Assembly (NCBI GenBank): GCA_039602395.1
Contig: JBCNJP010000010.1
Span: 32,513,828 to 32,577,827, forward strand
Length of the DNA stretch: 64,000 bases
From: Deinandra increscens subsp. villosa
Taxonomy: Eukaryota > Streptophyta > Magnoliopsida > Asterales > Asteraceae
Reading direction: 5' to 3'
Position numbers and translations under genes: made by a program. The notes beneath the pieces were generated by a model. The model searched no databases. It was not told the origin of the DNA and saw only the letters and a program-made list of their open reading frames with translations. Positions 9,730 to 22,400 of the stretch are shown one piece after another; the stretch's first letter is position 1; every line of letters begins with the position of its first letter.

Positions 9730-11989
9730 TGAACCATTAGACTGTCTAAGGAAGAAGCAAATCAAATCGGAAGGTGTGAGACTCCTTCCTTGACCACCAT
9801 TCACGTTCCACAATCCGATTTGCTATTCCATGAAAAATTCCCACCCTTATAGCATTTTCATAATCAAGCTCATCACCAAGAATAGGTTGGGTGGCCAGGA
9901 GTTTGATATCACGTTCTCCTGACCTTAGCAAATCGACTGGATCATAGAAGCGAAATTATCGCATCTTCTTGCAAACTACCACCACCTCATGAGTTGATGG
10001 ATCATAAAACCAATTGTCAAAATTTCTCACAAGTGTACCATCTTCAATCTCGTCGAGTATATTGATCACTCGAGTTCTTTTGGTGGGAGGACGCCTCACT
10101 TCTCCAACAGGCTCATTTCTGACAGGATCAGTTCCAGTCTGAACCTATCTTGTTTGTTTGAGGTCAAAGTTTGCAACGTTTTCTTCTAGATGGCTCATCA
10201 GATTGTCACGAACAAGGTCTCCATGTGCATTCCTCCATCTGTTAATAAAAGGAGCCCTCAACAAATTCCTCATCTCTGCCTCTGTCCAGGAGTGAAATTG
10301 ACCCCGAGTTCTGTAGTACTCGACTGGACTGTACCCGTCTTTGATCACAACAAACAATTTCTTCTCTCCATCATAATGCCAACACAGGATAGGTTCACGA
10401 CTCCCCCTTTTGTCGATTCCACTTTCTCCCACATCAATTGAGTACAGCTTAGGGGGAGGTCCTTGGAAGAAGTCTTTGAACCAATCATCATGACTTTCCG
10501 GTTCCTTTGAGATGAATCTTCCTCCTCGAACATAATCAGAGATCTCTATGGAGTCATCACCTTCATCTTCTGGCATTGCTTCAGCAGTTTGGGCACCTTG
10601 TGAAGAACTCTGCCCTGGGTCACCCTGAGCATTTTGGCTACCCGTCTCCTTTAATTCTTCTAACTTCTTCCTTAATTCAAGAAACCCAGCATACAAATAC
10701 CCAATACTTGCTTCATTCTTACTCTCCTTCTCCTTCAACCTCTTGTTTTCCTCCTTAAGCTCTTTTATCTCTCCCTCTCTCTTCCTGTTTTGAGATAACA
10801 GAAAGTTAATTTGAGGATCAGCACTTATCCGAAGGTCTACGGGGAGATCACTAGTTTGAACACTTTCTCCAACAAGTGTTTGATATGGACGAAAGCTTGG
10901 AATGATTGAGGGCTGGCTTGATTCAGTAGAAAAATTTATCCTTACGGAACTGGGCTCAACAAACGAGCTATCAACTTCAAGGAATTTCCTTTCCTCATGA
11001 ACTAGGCTTTATTCATACAGAATAGGACTTTCAGTTTGAATTGGAGTTGTTTCTTGGACATCAACTTGATCATCAACCTGAAGTGTGCTCTCAACAATTG
11101 GAGGTTCAGACACCTCATCATTCTGAACATTTTCACCTGATGATTCAAACACCATCAGGCTCGAGCTTCTCTTCTGAAACTTAAACCTAATAGTTCTTGG
11201 ATCAGATTTCTATCTTGGTGAGGGTTCAGGCACATGATTAGGTTCTGCAAACACATCATCATCAGTAACATTATCATCGAACTCTCGTGGGATTGAATCA
11301 CTACTTGAAGAAGAGTTCAAGTCATCCCTTGTTCTCTTGTTACTGATTGGCTCCAAATCTCCATAAATGTCATCTGCCAAATTCTCATCCTTTGGGAAAA
11401 TATAATCCATCACATTCTCCTCATCTGAAGGTATATTCTCTAGTTCCCCCTGAACAGCCACTGGAACATCATGATCTTTAGCAACAAAAGAATTGATTGC
11501 AGGTTCTTCAGGTAGTGGATCTGCTTCTGGTTCTGGTTCCCTTGCAACCTCAAGGAAAGCACCTCTTTTAGCCCACTCAAGCCTTCCTTGAAAATTGCTC
11601 TTTCCCTTTCTATCTTGAGTTTGTAGACCAAACACACCATCATCCATGAATTTTATATCTAGTTTCTCAACCCTTTCTTGTATCATTGGATACTTCCTCA
11701 TCACCACCATGTGTACAAATCTTGGAGTCATGAGAAAATGATCTCTAGCACTCAAGTCAGCATTACCCACCCAATCTAAGAGCATCATCTTTGAAAAGTT
11801 GTATTCCTAATCCAATGCGAGTGCAACAAATGCTGTGCCATGCACCTTGTTCAGTTGATCAAAACTTATTCTCTTTCCCAAGAATGATTTCTGTAAGTAG
11901 TGTGCCAAACACCTCCAGTAGTGTGGCAGTAGCTTCTTGAAGATTGGTGGGAATTTTCCTTCATACCCCAAGAGACGCGCACCCTCCAC
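9730..11989 (-). pseudogene. Large extra ORF of a minus-strand LTR retroelement (broken)
   Basis: Reading on the minus strand from 11989, a protein of about 740 codons can be followed with only a few stops. The N-terminal block includes LLGYEGKFPPIFKKLLPHYW, an in-frame TAG near 11805 where relatives have Trp, then EYNFSKMMLLDWVGN and HFLMTPRFVHMVV. A long acidic and Ser-rich linker (11200-10800) follows, then a coiled-coil-like Lys/Glu stretch (EIKELKEENKRLKEKESK). The C-terminal domain has CWHYDGEKKLFVVIKDGY, INRWRNAHGDLVRDNL and DPVDLLRSGERDIKLLAT. It lies in sense orientation directly upstream of the polypurine tract and 3' LTR, the position of additional ORFs in some plant retrotransposons. 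The function is unknown. The ORF at 51738-55500 has the same N-terminal pattern. The 5' part of the element is lost where Gypsy1 begins (about 11985). Confidence 0.6.
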
Positions 11990-14037
11990 AAGAAAAAGAA
12001 ACTCTCACAGTATACTTAGCCATTTCAGAACAAGCAATCAGCTCGGTGTTATTGGTTGAAAGAAAAAAAGGGCAAGTACCAATCTATTTCCTGTCAAGAA
12101 CCTTGAAGGGAGCTGAAGAAAGGTATCCGGCAATGGAGAAATTGGCTCTAGCCCTGGTGCACACTTCAAGAAGAGTCCGAAGATATTTTCAGGCCCATCC
12201 TATACAGGTACTCACCGACAAACCCATTCATACTGTATTGAAAAAACCCGAAGTATCAGGATGACTAGCAAAATGGGCAATCGAGTTGGGAAACTATGAA
12301 ATTGAGTACAAGGGAAGATCCTCCAGGAAGGGGCAGGTCTTAGCAGACTTCCTGGTGGAAATCCCTCCTGAAGAAGAAATAAAAGACAGTCTTCCACCAA
12401 CGGTTAAAAGGGGCTCAGCCCCTCCATCCACTTGGAAGCTCTTCACTGACGGGGCTTCCAACGAAGAAGGGTGTGGGGCAGGCCTGATATTGACAAGTCC
12501 AAAAGGGAAGGAAATAACTTATGCCCTCAAGTTTGACTTCACCACAACAAACAATGAGGCTGAGTATGAAGCCCTTCTGGCAGGCCTCAAGATGGCTAAG
12601 CAATTAAAAGTAAAGAATCTTGAAGCCCATGTTGATTCAATGCTAGTGGCAAGCCAAGTTAATCAAACATCCGAGGCTAAAGGAGATACAATGAAGCAAT
12701 ATCTTGACAAGATAAATAGTCTGGTGAAGGAATTCAGCTACTACAAGATCATTCATGTCTCAAGAAGCAAAAACAAGAAAGCAGACGCTCTCAGCAAAAT
12801 AGTGGCAGTAGCATTCAGTCATATGGGGAAAGACGTAAAAGTTGAAAGGCTCTCAACTCCTTCAGTAGGAGAAAGCACGATAATGGCAATTGAAGAAGGG
12901 GCTGGGAGGTCATGGATGACGCCCATCTTTGAATTTCTGTCTAATGGAAAGCTGCCAGACGGGCCTGAGGAGGCAAGAAAGATAAGGGCCAAAGCCCTTC
13001 AGTACACCATCGTGAATGACAGGCTGTACATAAAATCTTACTTGGGCCCTTCCTTGAAGTGCATGAATGAAACAGAAGCTTCTCAAATCATGAAGGAGAT
13101 TCACGAAGGAATCTGTGGTATACACGCCGGGCCAAAAACAGTAGTGGCTAAGGCTCAGCGAGTCGGCTTCTATTGTCCTGGAATGTACACAAGTGCCATT
13201 GAAGAAGTCAAAAAGTGCGACAATTGTCAAATACATGCTCCAATTCCAAGGAAACCAAGGCACGACCTGGTCCCAGTAAGTTCTTCCTGGCCCTTCCAAA
13301 AGTGAGGAATTGATATCGTAGGTCCATTCCCCATGGCCCAAGGAAGAGTAAGGTTTGTTGTGGTCGCCGTTGATTATTTCACAAAATGGGTGGAGGCCAA
13401 ACCTCTCACCACTATCACAAGAAAGCAGATCCTGAGATTCGTGTGGGAAAACATCGTCTGTAGGTTCGGAATTCCTCAAATCCTTATAAGCGACAATGGA
13501 ACTAAGTTCACAGACAGAATGTTCAGGAAATGGTGCCTTGAACTGAAAATAAGCCAGGTGTTCACTTCAGTGGCTCACCCCGAAAGCAATGGGCAGGTGG
13601 AGCGGATAAACAGGAGCTTAGTCGAGGGCATAAAAACTAGGTTGGGTCGAAAAAAGAAGAACTGGCTAGATGAACTACCTCACGTGCTATGGGCTCACAT
13701 GACCAACCCAAAAACTAGCATAGGTGAAAGCCCATTCAGTCTAACCTATGGGACTGAAGCAGTCATACCTGCTGAAGTGGTTTGTCCGACAGACAGAATG
13801 GCTCTAGATGATGAGAGCAATGAGGAGGACCTTCGCCTGAACCTTAATCTGATTGAAGAAAGAAGGGAAATAGCGGCTATCAAAGAAGCCGCTCACAAAG
13901 AAGAAATGCAAAGCTAGTATAACCAAAAGGTCAAAGGCGTAACTCTGAACGTTGGTGACCTGGTACTCAGGGCCAATGAAGCCAGCAGGCAAGGAGAGGT
14001 GGGCAAGCTCGACCCAAGATGGGAGGGCCATGATTGA
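11985..14037 (+). pseudogene. pol: Gypsy1 pol: RNase H, second RNase H, integrase (broken)
   Basis: The first part (11985-12400) is the RT-linked RNase H: LTVYLAISEQAISSVLL, YFLSRTLKGAEERYPAMEK and the connection ending GQVLADFLVEI. A TGA interrupts it near 12262. The open stretch from 12286 (339 codons) has an archaeal-type RNase H with its acidic residues visible: D in FTDGAS (residue 55), E in NNEAEYEAL (about 93), D in HVDSMLV (117) and D in KKADALS (167). The integrase zinc finger is complete (H273, H280, C311, C314). A TGA at 13303-13305 replaces the Trp of SWPFQKW-G. The core keeps its DDE triad: GIDIVGPFP, ISDNGTKF and NGQVERIN. A further TAG at 13915-13917 precedes the C-terminal LVLR and WEG motifs. 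Confidence 0.85.
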
Positions 14038-14751
14038 CGGACCAGAAATCCCAAGAACTTGGAATATTCAACAGTTTAGAAAGTATTACTTGTGAAGTAG
14101 CTTGTCTTAGAAAAGTTGTACCAGTCCAGTATATGTGGCGGATTTTGTAAAATGTTGCAAGTATCTAATATATATGGCTTGATGAAACAAGCCAAATTTT
14201 CATGAAAAATTTGAGTATCACATGTCCTAGCATAGTTTGTAGAGCTTAAAATAAGCAAAATACAAGCACGTTACCATTTGAAAAAGTACTAAGTAAAATG
14301 AGAAGCAGGCTCCACAAGAGCCAAGTCCATTATTACCAAAGGGTCTTAAATGGGCGCCCTTAATAGAAAAGGTAGAAGCCCCTGGAAGACCTCACAAGGG
14401 TCTCTTGGGCACCTTCTGAAAAATGAAGGCATAAAAATTGCACAAAAATTTTCATGTCATAAAGAAAGCATACCAGCCCATAAGGGACGGATGTCAAAAA
14501 GCACTAAAAGATACCTAAGCATTGCAAAAGCTGTAAGGGGGACGCTCCTAAAAGCAGTGAATAGAAAATAGATAAAAAGTGCTAAGTAGCTACCATGGCA
14601 TAAAAAGCCCTTAACAGGGCACAAAAGTCAAAGGGCACAGGGCCATTACAAACATAACAAACCATTGTACACCCCAGCAGAAGGGCAGAGTGGAACATGT
14701 TTTCAAAAATTACAAACATAAAATGTTAATTGTTTTCAAAGGCAGGCATGC
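14038..14751. other. Noncoding spacer between Gypsy1 pol and antisense gene
   Basis: About 700 bp without recognisable coding potential, rich in short AAAGGGC and AAAAGGC words. It corresponds to the long untranslated spacer usual in Tat elements. Confidence 0.5.
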
Positions 14752-17313
14752 TTAAGGGCCTGGGGTAGCAGGGTCTTCAAGATCCAGGAAATTGCGAACA
14801 GCTTCCACGGACCACTGGGGGTTGGCAGCAATGGTCTCCAAGACACTAAATGAAGCACCAACAAGCCCAGCTCCTGCTTCCTGCACCTTCTGCTCGGCTG
14901 AAGGCTCATAAAAGGGAGTATCCTCAAGGGCAGTCCCTTCAGCAACAAACCCATAACCAGCGGCAAGGCCAAGTTGGTACCCAGCAGCAGTGCAGGCATC
15001 GACAACCCTCTGAAACAAGTGGCCAAATTAGGAAGAGGTGTGGACGCGTCTAACAGCCCTGGCAAGCCCCTCAGTAAGGAGCCAGCGCTTATCACCTTCC
15101 AGCTCAGTCACACGACCTTCCATGGCCACTCGATCCTCACCAGCAGCTTGCAGGGCCACTATCTCTTTATTAACCTTTTCCACATGAGCATTGGCAGCTG
15201 CTTCGCCAGTCCGGGCTAATTGAACCTCTTCCTGAAGGACCTTGACATGGGCCTACAAACAGGAAAAAGGGCGACGTTGGTAAAGAATGCAAAACAAAAA
15301 AAATAGACAAGTATGAAAGTAAGGAAAGGGAAAAAGTAAAACGAATTGTACCTCCAAATGAACACACTCTTGCTCCTTCTGAGCAGTGCTTTCTTTCTGG
15401 GCCTTCAGCTGGCCCTCTAAGTCACCCATCTCCTTCAGCTTGTCATGAGCCAAGCTCATCAATTTCCTGACATCAGCAACTTCTTTCTTCAGCTCATCAA
15501 GCCCAGCCTTGTCACCCTCTAGCTCTTCTAAATCTTGAAGGAGTTTGTATTTGTCCACAAGAACCTGCTCAAGCTCAATGGCCATCTTCTCATACCTGGA
15601 CCTCCACCTCCTCGCTTCAGAGTCAAGCCAGTTAAGTCGCTTCTCCGCCTCAGTAGCAATCTTGAAAATCTGAACGGTTTGAATGGCCAGGAGATCCCCC
15701 AAAGCTGGAGTCTCAATCTTTCTAGCAGCAATGCGTTCGGCCGGAGGAAGCGACCTCCTCATAAACTCCTTGCAAGACTTCGCCCCGTCAATAATGGACC
15801 CCTCAGTAACATTCCAGTCAGGCCAATAAGGCCGGGTCCTGGACTCGTCAATAACTGGGATAAGTCCATCTGAATCATAGTTCAGTACAGGAGATTGGGG
15901 AGGGTCATCAGCAAAAAATCCCCTTAGCAACTGACAATAGGGCATCAGAAAAATTAAGCTTAGTGCTCTGGACAAAACCAATAACTGAAGGGCCAAGCAG
16001 GCGAATCAAATTGGCAAACAAGGGAGGGTTTGATTCAGTAATCTCTGGAGAAAAGTGAGGCATACCAGAGGAAGAAGCACCAGGAGCTTCAGAAAAGGGT
16101 ACCTTAAAGGAAGGGCCTCCAGCAGAAACAACGGTAAACACAGGAACCTCAACAGTAATAGTAGCTTCACTTTGGGGGACTGTCACACTTGAAGGGGCAG
16201 CAGAAACATTCAAAGATATCGAAACGCCGGTATCCAAGTCAATTACACCCTTAACAGAAGGCTCAGTAATTGATGGGGCAGAAGAGGAAGGCTTCGAACC
16301 ACTCCTAAGGTTCAACCTCAAAGCAGGACGCTTCAGAATTAGGGGATTGAGGGATGGCATGGCACGCTTCTTGGTCTCCTTTGAAGTAGCATCCTCAGCA
16401 ACCTTGGCTGAGGAAGAAGGGAACGAAGTGCTGATGGTGTCAGATGCTTGGGAAGTCGCTACGGGCTCTGAGAAGCTAACCCTGGGAGCCCCCTCCCCGG
16501 ATGGTACAGCAGTGTACTCAAAACCCTTCCCAGCGCTGCCCAAAATCTTGAGAAGATTCATTTCTGCAAAAACCAAGGATAACGATAAAAAAAATGCAAA
16601 AACATGTGCAAATAAAAATCAAAAAAGCTACCTTTGCCCTTCTTCAAGACGACAAAGCAGTGGCCATCAGGAAGCCCCTTCCTGCTCAAACCGGCCATTA
16701 CAAGTAGGCCCTCAGCAAAGGTTTTACAAGAAGTTGGATGGTCAGAAAGGCGTTTGAGCAGCCCGGGATCATAGCCGGTTTTAGGAGGCGGGTCATCAAT
16801 GGACTTGTCGTCAGGAAGAAGGGGAAGCACTTCAGGAAGAAAATCAGAGGAAACAAAGAAGTAACTGTCTTTCCAGTTATGAAGACAGTTAAGAATAGAA
16901 TCGGTACAGGACGGAAACTTGGGGGCACGACGCTTCTCAAATGTTAGCCTACTGCCGTCACGCCGGAATTTATAGAACCGCCGGAAAAGGGGCACCGACG
17001 GATCTCCGGCGACAGCCTTGCAGGCAACCTCAAAGTGAATAATTTTGAGAAAAGCAAGAGGGTGGACCTGCGAAAAATGGCACTGATAGTGCCGGAGGAC
17101 GGACACCAGAAAAGGGGATAATGGGTACCGAATATTACACTGCCTAAAAGTGGCAGCGTAAACAGTTACCCGATCAGCGACAGCAGTGGCCTGCTCCTCT
17201 GGAAAAGGTAGCCTTGGGTTTAGATGATCAGGAATGCCAAAATCGGCGATGAAAGTGCTGAGTTCATCGGCCGTCATCATAGAGGGGACGGATAGAAGGT
17301 CCACTTGAGCCAT
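14752..17313 (-). pseudogene. Antisense three-exon gene in Gypsy1, 'putative gypsy type transposon' domain
   Basis: On the strand opposite to pol there is an almost continuous gene. Exon 1 (17313-16632) starts MAQVDLLSVPSMMTADELS and carries YPLSPFLVSVLRHYQCHFS plus KIIHFEVACKA, matching the plant family called 'putative gypsy type transposon' (PF04195). An intron with GTAGCT...TGCAG borders (16631-16564) joins in phase to exon 2 (16563-15352), a Ser/Pro-rich linker followed by a long coiled coil (AEKRLNWLDSEARRWRSRYE onward). A second intron (GTACAA...TGTAG, 15351-15253) leads to exon 3 (15252-14752), more coiled coil and a conserved end (DACTAAGYQLGLAAGYGF). Damage is light: one frameshift in a T-run near 15919 and one TAA near 15027. 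The product would be about 750 residues; its role is unknown. The position, between pol and the 3' LTR and antisense, matches extra ORFs of Tat elements. Confidence 0.75.
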
Positions 17314-17711
17314 GTAAAAAAAAAGAGAAGAAAAGGCGAAAAGAAGAAACTAACCTGCAAATTGAGAGAACAACAAATGGAGAAAACTTAATCGGCAGCA
17401 GTTTAGATGAAGAAGAAAAGATTGCATTCAAGGGTGATCTTTAAATTTAAGGGAAACAGCGTGGGCCGGAAGCAACGGCAGAAACCGCCACGTGGCAGAC
17501 ACAACCCGCGGTTAATTTCTACCCACAAAACGTGGGTCCAGCTGTAATTTCCCGGGGGGGGGGGGGGTAAAACTGTAAAACCCATAAGCAGCGATGGGAC
17601 AGCCACTCATTGAAGCTTTTTAAATAAAAACTGGGCCGGATTAGGGTAAAACAAATTCAGCCCAACCCTTTTTTCACTTGGGACCTTAAAAGAATTGGAC
17701 TTGGGGGGACT
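17314..17711. other. Region between antisense gene start and LTR
   Basis: Noncoding region upstream of the antisense gene on the minus strand, and just before the 3' LTR on the plus strand. It contains a 14-15-base G run at about 17554-17567 and ends in the purine-rich CTTGGGGGGACT, the likely polypurine tract of Gypsy1. It probably holds the promoter of the antisense gene, but I see no decisive motif. Confidence 0.45.
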
Positions 17712-18338
17712 TATTGGGCTATACCCCCAAAAGGCCATTCATAAGGGCCTCAAAAATAGAAGGGATACAAAGAAGCTCTTTTCGAGGCGACGGACTACAT
17801 GAAAACCCTTACCCTTGATGACGGGCCAAAGATGCCACCTCGGTAATCGCCTCGGCGGAAGGGATAATGACAAACTTGGCAAAGGAAATAATCGAGTGGG
17901 TGTAAGCGATGTAGCCGACAAGAAGGACGGGCGAGTACGAGGTAGTACGATGGGACATGCGATGTGAACGGCATCTTCGCCAGTCCAGCCTGTTTCCCGA
18001 CGCTCGAAGCCCCTGCAACCCCATCAAGCATTTAATGCAAGGAAAGGAGACGTGAGAGGGAGTAATGACCACTTTGTCCTCAAATACTACTATATAAACG
18101 GCACTCAAACGATCAGGTAAAGGATCCAAATTCTCTCCAACATTTACTCACTTGATTCCTCTCCTTATACAAAAACTTACTCTCACGCCGGAGTGTTGTC
18201 ACGAAGACCCCCTTCGGGGCCCTTCGTGTGAAGGCTAACGGTGCTTCTGTTTTGTAGGAACCTTCACAAGACCCTTCCACGTGTAGCTAACCTCCAACAA
18301 TCCTACCCCGGGATTCTGGGACGCAACAGCCAACAATA
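17712..18338 (+). repeat. Gypsy1 3' LTR (approximate borders)
   Basis: The LTR starts after the polypurine tract at TATTGGGCTATACC and ends near GCCAACAATA, giving weak terminal inversion (TATTG...CAATA). It includes a TATA box at 18091-18098 and GC-rich sequence around 18190-18240. Borders are uncertain by about ten bases because the 5' partner is missing. Confidence 0.6.
18091..18098 (+). promoter_or_regulatory. TATA box in Gypsy1 LTR
   Basis: TATATAAA followed by CGGCACTC, about 240 bases before the LTR end. This is a standard position for the LTR promoter. Confidence 0.6.
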
Positions 18339-18649
18339 GAACCTTACATACTCACTCTTTTAAAATACAAATTTTGATTCATTTATTTAGCTAAGTACTA
18401 CTATTATTTGCCCAATTGATTTGATTATTTAGCTAAGTGTTTCTATTTTATTTTGATTTTCCAACTCTATTTTGAAATCCTATGACCTTTGCATGTTCCC
18501 CTATGGTAGAATTCCAACTTAGCACTTTAGACTCTTTACTTGTGCCTTAGTTTTAGATGGCCGAATGCCAATGCACCTAGCCTACAAGGTAATGATGACC
18601 AGTAAAACTTAAAATACACAATACGTAGCTACCTAAGAATAACCAAAAA
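18339..18649. other. AT-rich sequence, nothing recognised
   Basis: About 310 bp of AT-rich sequence between Gypsy1 and the inverted Gypsy fragment. TTATTTAGCTAAGT occurs twice (about 18384 and 18427). No coding or RNA feature is visible. Confidence 0.4.
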
Positions 18650-19495
18650 CACAACTTTCTTAGAACCCAATTTCTTCTTGAGATTATTGATGATTATTTT
18701 GTTGCTGGATTCTACTTGTCCATTGGCCTGAGGGTGGATATGTGTTGAAGTAATCATTTGATCCCCCAACTTGCACAAAAACTTGTAGTCCTTCTATTAA
18801 TAAACTGGGAACCATTATCGCAAGTGATCTCTGCCGGAATCCTAAACCTGGTTAAGATATTCCTCTTGAAGACGGAGATCACTTCCTTTTCTCTCACTTG
18901 AACATAAGCTTCTGCTTCAATCCATTTGGAGAAATAATCTGTCATTGCGAGCATAACACCTTTTCTCCAGGAGCCTTTGGCAGCTTGCCCATAATATCCA
19001 TGCCCCACTTCATGAATGGCCATGTGGATACTATGGGATGCAGAGGCTTAGTTGGTTGATGCAAAATATTACTATACCTTTGACAAGCATCACACTTTTG
19101 TGAGAAACTCATAGCATCTCTCTTCATAATAGGCAAATAGTAACCAAATCTGAGAATCTTGGAGAAGAGTGCCCTACCCCTAGTGTGGTTTTCACAATCT
19201 CCTCCATGAATATCCTCAAGGACTTCGAGAGCTTCTGACTTTTCCAAGTATCTTAAGTAGACACCTGCAAGAGACTTTCTATATAGTATATTATTTATAA
19301 TAAGATAGGGTACTACCTTGGGGCGAAAAGCCCTGTGATTTTCACCCTTGGAAATCTCCCCATCTTGTATATATTTTTTTGATCGGGCGAGTCCAGGATT
19401 CCTGGATGTCTCCGTGATCCCCATCATCAATGTTTTCATCATTGGCAATTGAATGGGCTTCCTCTTCAGCGATTGCAGGGGCCACGGTATATATA
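18650..19495 (-). pseudogene. pol: Inverted Gypsy integrase fragment
   Basis: The minus strand encodes part of the same Gypsy family as Gypsy2 and the element at 62777-64000. Reading down from about 19495 it has KYIQDGEISKGENHRAF, LEVLEDIHGGDCENHTRG and [14 protein letters not shown] (the HHCC zinc-binding region), then [17 protein letters not shown] with the first catalytic Asp, [12 protein letters not shown], and ITCDNGSQF with the second Asp. The third motif NGQVESSN occurs after a stop near 18755. It stops near 18650 within NNLKKKLG-like sequence. It abuts, head to head, the plus-strand protease of Gypsy2 at about 19495. Confidence 0.8.
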
Positions 19496-22400
19496 CAATC
19501 ACCGGGGTAACCCTTTACCCTAAAAAAAACATAATCCGCCTTGATGTGCTAAAAAAGATGGGGATCCTAGAAACTGAAATAGTTGCAAGATCCTCAGTCT
19601 TGGTCGGCTTCAGCGGTGAAACCAAAAGCACCGTTGGGGATATCAGGTTACCAGTGTCCATAGAGGGGGTAAACTCTATGCAAAAGTTTTGTGTTATAGA
19701 CTCTTTCTCTTGTTGCAATATAATTCTTCGCAGGCCTTCGATACACGATACGAAAGAGGTCCCTTTAACTTTATCATCAATGCATCAAGCTTCCCATACC
19801 TTGGGGAGTTGTAAGTATTGAAAGCGCTCAGCAGGAAGCCAAGAATTGCTATTCAACTTCAATGAAGAACACCACCAAAATGACAAAGGGATAGTAATTA
19901 CATAAAAGAGCACTTGAAGTACAGGAGGACAGGGAGCTTGATGTCAAAGAAGTCCTTCTAGACCCTGAGAATCCTGAAATCAAGGTGCTCATCGGGACCG
20001 GCATCCCAGCGGTTACTGAACAGGAAATGATTCAGCTTCTAAAAATCCAGGACCTCTACTTTCACTTGGAAGCATGAGGATATGACATGTATCCCTAAAC
20101 ATGGTATTACTCACAAACTTGGTTTAGATGATTCTTTCAGGCCAATACAGCAAAAGAGAAGAAAGTTCGCTCTGGAAAAGAATGCAATCATACAGGGGGA
20201 AGTTAACAAGCTTCTCAAAACTAAGATGATCAGAGAAGTCAAATATCCCAAATGACTAGCAAATGTGGCGGTGGTCCAGAAGAAGAATGAAAAGTGGAGA
20301 GTTTGTGTTGACTACACGGACATGAATAAAGCCTCTCCTAAGGATCCTTTTCCACTTCCCCATATTGATGCAATGGTAGATGCCACAGCCGGACATGAGA
20401 TGCTCACATTCATGGATGCCTCAACAGGATTCCAACAAATCCAAATGGAACAATGTGATCAGGAGCATACAACATTTATTACTCTAACATGTATCTATTG
20501 TTATAGTGCTATGCCTTTTGGTTTAAGAAATGCAGGTGCCACCTATCAGAGGCTCGTCAATATGATGTTTAAAGAACAACTGGGGGACATGATGGAAGTC
20601 TATACAGATGACATGGTAGTGAAATCCAAGAAAACAGAAGATCATGTCAGCGATCTCCAAACTGCCTTTGACATTCCGGACCAATATAACATGAAGCTCA
20701 ATCCCTCCAAGTGCCACTTTGGAGTGTAAGTCGGAAAATTTTTAGGCTACATGGTTACTGAAAGAGGAATTGAAGCAAGCCCCGAGCAGATCAAAGCCAT
20801 CTTGAATTTGAAGTCCCCAGCAAATGTAAAGGAGGTACAAAGGTTGACACGAAGGATCGCAGCTCTTAATAGGTTCATAACAAGATCCTCAGAAACAAGC
20901 AAGGATTTCTACGATATCCTGAGGAAAAACAAGAAGTTTGAATGGACCGAGAAGCATGAAGAAGCCATGAGATGCTTAAAAGACTACATGTCAGCAGCCC
21001 CATTGCTAATGAAACCAGAAGATGGGGAGCCGCTATATTTATATCTAGTTGTTTCCGGAAGCTCAGTCAGCGCAGTTTTGGTAAAAGACCACCAAGGTCA
21101 ACAACATCCGGTATACTACGTAAGTAAAACTCTGCTTGATGCAGAATCCAGGTATTCTCACCTTGAAAAATTAATTCTAGCTCTTATAATGGCTTCCACT
21201 AAATTTAGACATTATTTTGAAACTCATATTATAATTGTAAAATCTAACTATCCTTTTAAGGCAGTTCTTTGGAAGCCAGAAATGTTAGGTATGATGGCTA
21301 AGTGGGCAGTCAAGTTGAGTGCCTATGACATCAAGTATGAACCAATAACAACAATCGCCTTGGCTGACTTTGTGGCTGATTTCAGCAGTGACATAGAACC
21401 AGAAGTTGACAAGGAAGTCCAACAGCTTGAGAAGCTTGAAAAAACTAGATCCTTAAATGTTAGAGGAACAGGCTAGCCATCCTGCTAAAATCGCCACAGG
21501 GGGACATAATACCATTATCCATATCTTGTGAGTTCCAGGCTACCAACAACGAAGCTGAGTATGAAGCTTTGATTGCTGGGTTGCAATTGGGTAGAGATAT
21601 TGGCATCCCGTGTATTCAAGTATTTGTTGATTCCCTTCTATTGACTAACCAATTTATTGGCTCTTATGCATTGAGAGGGGAAAACCTAATCAAATATTTG
21701 GTTATTATTAAAAACGTATCTCTGCTTTTCGAAAGTTCTAACATTACGCAGGATCCAATAGAAGATAATTCAGAAGCCGATGCTTTGGCAAACTTGGCTT
21801 CATCGCTCAGGATCCCTGAGGATATCAGGATTCCGATAATGCACATCCTCACACCCACAATAGCTCAACAGGAAGCTCACACGATTGATGACGGTGAAGA
21901 AGCAGATGTTGGGAATCCCAAGGATATTCAGGAATCCTTGACTTATCCATTTATTAAATATCTTAAAGACAGGGAGATTCCTAAGGGGGAAAATCCTAGG
22001 GCTTTTCACGCCAAGGTAATACCTTATTTTATCTTGGATAATATATTATACAGAAATCTCTTGCATGTGTCTACCTGAGGTGCATAGAAAAATCAGAAGC
22101 TCTTGAGGTGCCCGAAGATATTAATACTGGAGATTGTGGAAATCACACTAGGGGCAAGCACTCTTCTCCAATATTCTCATATTTGGTTACTATTGGCCTA
22201 CAATGAAGAAGGATGCCATGTGCTTCTCATAAAAGTGCGATGCTTGCCAAAGGCATGGCAATATTCTGCATCAACCAGCTGAGCATCTGCACCCTATAGT
22301 ATCCCCATGGCCATTTATGAAGTGGGGCATGGATATCGTGGGTAAGCTGCCCAAGGCTCATGGAGGAAAAGTATTTATGCTTGCAATAACAAACTATTTC

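Larger units (their letters stand above)
11982..18338 (+). mobile_element. Gypsy1: Ty3/gypsy element, Tat-like, 5' truncated
   Basis: The element begins inside pol (reverse transcriptase-linked RNase H), continues through a second archaeal-type RNase H and the integrase, then a noncoding spacer, a large antisense gene (14752-17313) and a 3' LTR (about 17712-18338). A second RNase H of the FTDGAS type plus an extra ORF between pol and the LTR are hallmarks of the Tat/Ogre lineage. The 5' LTR, gag, protease and RT core are absent. Confidence 0.8.

Noticed and set aside
15535..15873. Plus-strand frames opposite the Gypsy1 antisense gene
   Set aside because: They are shadows of the minus-strand coding sequence, which has introns and homologous domains.
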